From: Flavobacterium sp. NRK1
GTDB taxonomy: Bacteria > Bacteroidota > Bacteroidia > Flavobacteriales > Flavobacteriaceae
Assembly: GCF_024054175.1 (NCBI RefSeq)
Contig: NZ_JAMXLA010000001.1
Coordinates: 1,533,772-1,597,771 of the forward strand
DNA length: 64,000 nucleotides
Direction of reading: 5' to 3'
Shown: positions 63,474 to 64,000 of the stretch, piece after piece
How the letters are laid out: every line of letters starts with the position of its first letter
Numbering within the stretch: the stretch's first letter is position 1
Program-made: the position numbers and the translations under genes
The notes under the pieces: model-generated
Databases searched by the model: none
What the model was told of the DNA's origin: nothing
Seen by the model: only the letters and a program-made list of their open reading frames with translations

Positions 63474-64000
63474 ATGTCAAATCAAAACCCGGAGCAAATA
63501 GCAAGAGATATTATCGACGAGCACCTTATTGCGTCAGGCTGGATTATCCAGGATAAGGACAAGGTTAATCTGGCTGCTGGAATAGGTATTGCAGTTAGAG
63601 AGTATTTGACCGACGTTGGACCAGCTGATTACGTTCTTTTTGTTGATAAAAAGCCTGTAGGTATAATTGAGGCAAAACGTCCCGAACTAGGAGTAAAACT
63701 TACCACAGTAGAGGAACAATCAGAAGAATATGCCTCTGCTAAACTTAAATATCTTAATAATGATCCACTTCCTTTTGTATATCAAAGTACAGGTGAAGTA
63801 AGTCGGTTTACAGATTATCGTGATCCAAAACCACGATCTAGGGTTGTCTTTACGTTTCACCGACCTGAAACTTATAGAGAATGGATGAGAGACGGCAAGT
63901 CTCTACGCAAGAGGCTACTCGATCTACCACACTTACCTGAGGATCGTTTAAGGGATTGCCAGATAGATGCTATTACTAATCTCGAAAAATCCTTTAAAGA
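63474..64000 (+). CDS. hsdR: Type I restriction enzyme R subunit, N-terminal part (cut by window end)
   Basis: 175 codons are visible before the window ends. The N-terminal nuclease domain is recognisable: GPADYVLFVDKKPVGIIEAKRP carries the Asp and the ExK pair of a PD-(D/E)xK nuclease, and the later QIDAITNLEKSF leads toward the helicase domain of HsdR. It would cut unmethylated foreign DNA together with HsdM and HsdS, expected downstream. It follows the relaxase gene by about 200 bp under its own promoter. Confidence 0.88.
   Translation, partial: MSNQNPEQIARDIIDEHLIASGWIIQDKDKVNLAAGIGIAVREYLTDVGPADYVLFVDKKPVGIIEAKRPELGVKLTTVEEQSEEYASAKLKYLNNDPLPFVYQSTGEVSRFTDYRDPKPRSRVVFTFHRPETYREWMRDGKSLRKRLLDLPHLPEDRLRDCQIDAITNLEKSFK

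Overview
The window looks like a chromosomal segment of a member of the Bacteroidota, most likely family Flavobacteriaceae (Flavobacterium-like). Signs are low GC, a SprB-like adhesin paired with a PorP/SprF protein, type IX secretion (T9SS) sorting domains of both type A and type B, promoters of the Bacteroidota form (TTTG, about 20 bp, TAnnTTTG), weak or absent Shine-Dalgarno sequences, and a short NuoG. No species-level call is possible from the sequence alone.

Layout. (1) 1-6.4 kb: the 3' part of a giant cell-surface adhesin with three near-identical 738-bp modules, then its SprF-like partner. (2) 6.4-12 kb, minus strand: an MFS transporter, cytochrome bd oxidase (cydAB), and a translesion polymerase pair in the order umuC-umuD. 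(3) 12-25 kb, minus strand: a complete 14-gene nuoA-N operon for respiratory complex I. (4) 25-30 kb: a cold-shock protein and the 2-oxoglutarate dehydrogenase genes sucA and sucB. Regions 2-4 together hold central respiration: TCA-cycle NADH supply, complex I, and a high-affinity terminal oxidase. (5) 30-39.6 kb: small envelope proteins, a polyprenyl diphosphate synthase divergent from a TetR regulator, and a second TetR gene heading a TolC/adaptor/RND efflux operon. (6) 39.6-54.5 kb: a TonB-dependent siderophore-type receptor with a PepSY membrane protein, a thioredoxin-like lipid/thiol envelope gene, aspS, secreted and lipoprotein genes, and a tatD / acyltransferase / asparaginase cluster.

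(7) 54.55 kb to the end: a tRNA-Ser(GGA) gene marks the edge of an accessory island. Directly after it come TGTGGCA repeats and a decayed tyrosine integrase, then two unknown lipoproteins, a DUF4143-type AAA ATPase, a DUF932 protein, an oriT-like hairpin region with mobC and a relaxase, and the start of a type I restriction HsdR subunit cut by the window end. The integrase is dead and no conjugation machinery is visible, so in this window it is a mobilizable or decaying element carrying a probable defence cargo.

The parts most worth following up are the mosaic adhesin repeats, the operator/promoter pairs for the two TetR genes, the palindromes near the mobilization genes, and the unknown lipoprotein pair. 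I did not find convincing evidence of an entirely new multi-gene system; the island extends past the window and its right half is unseen.
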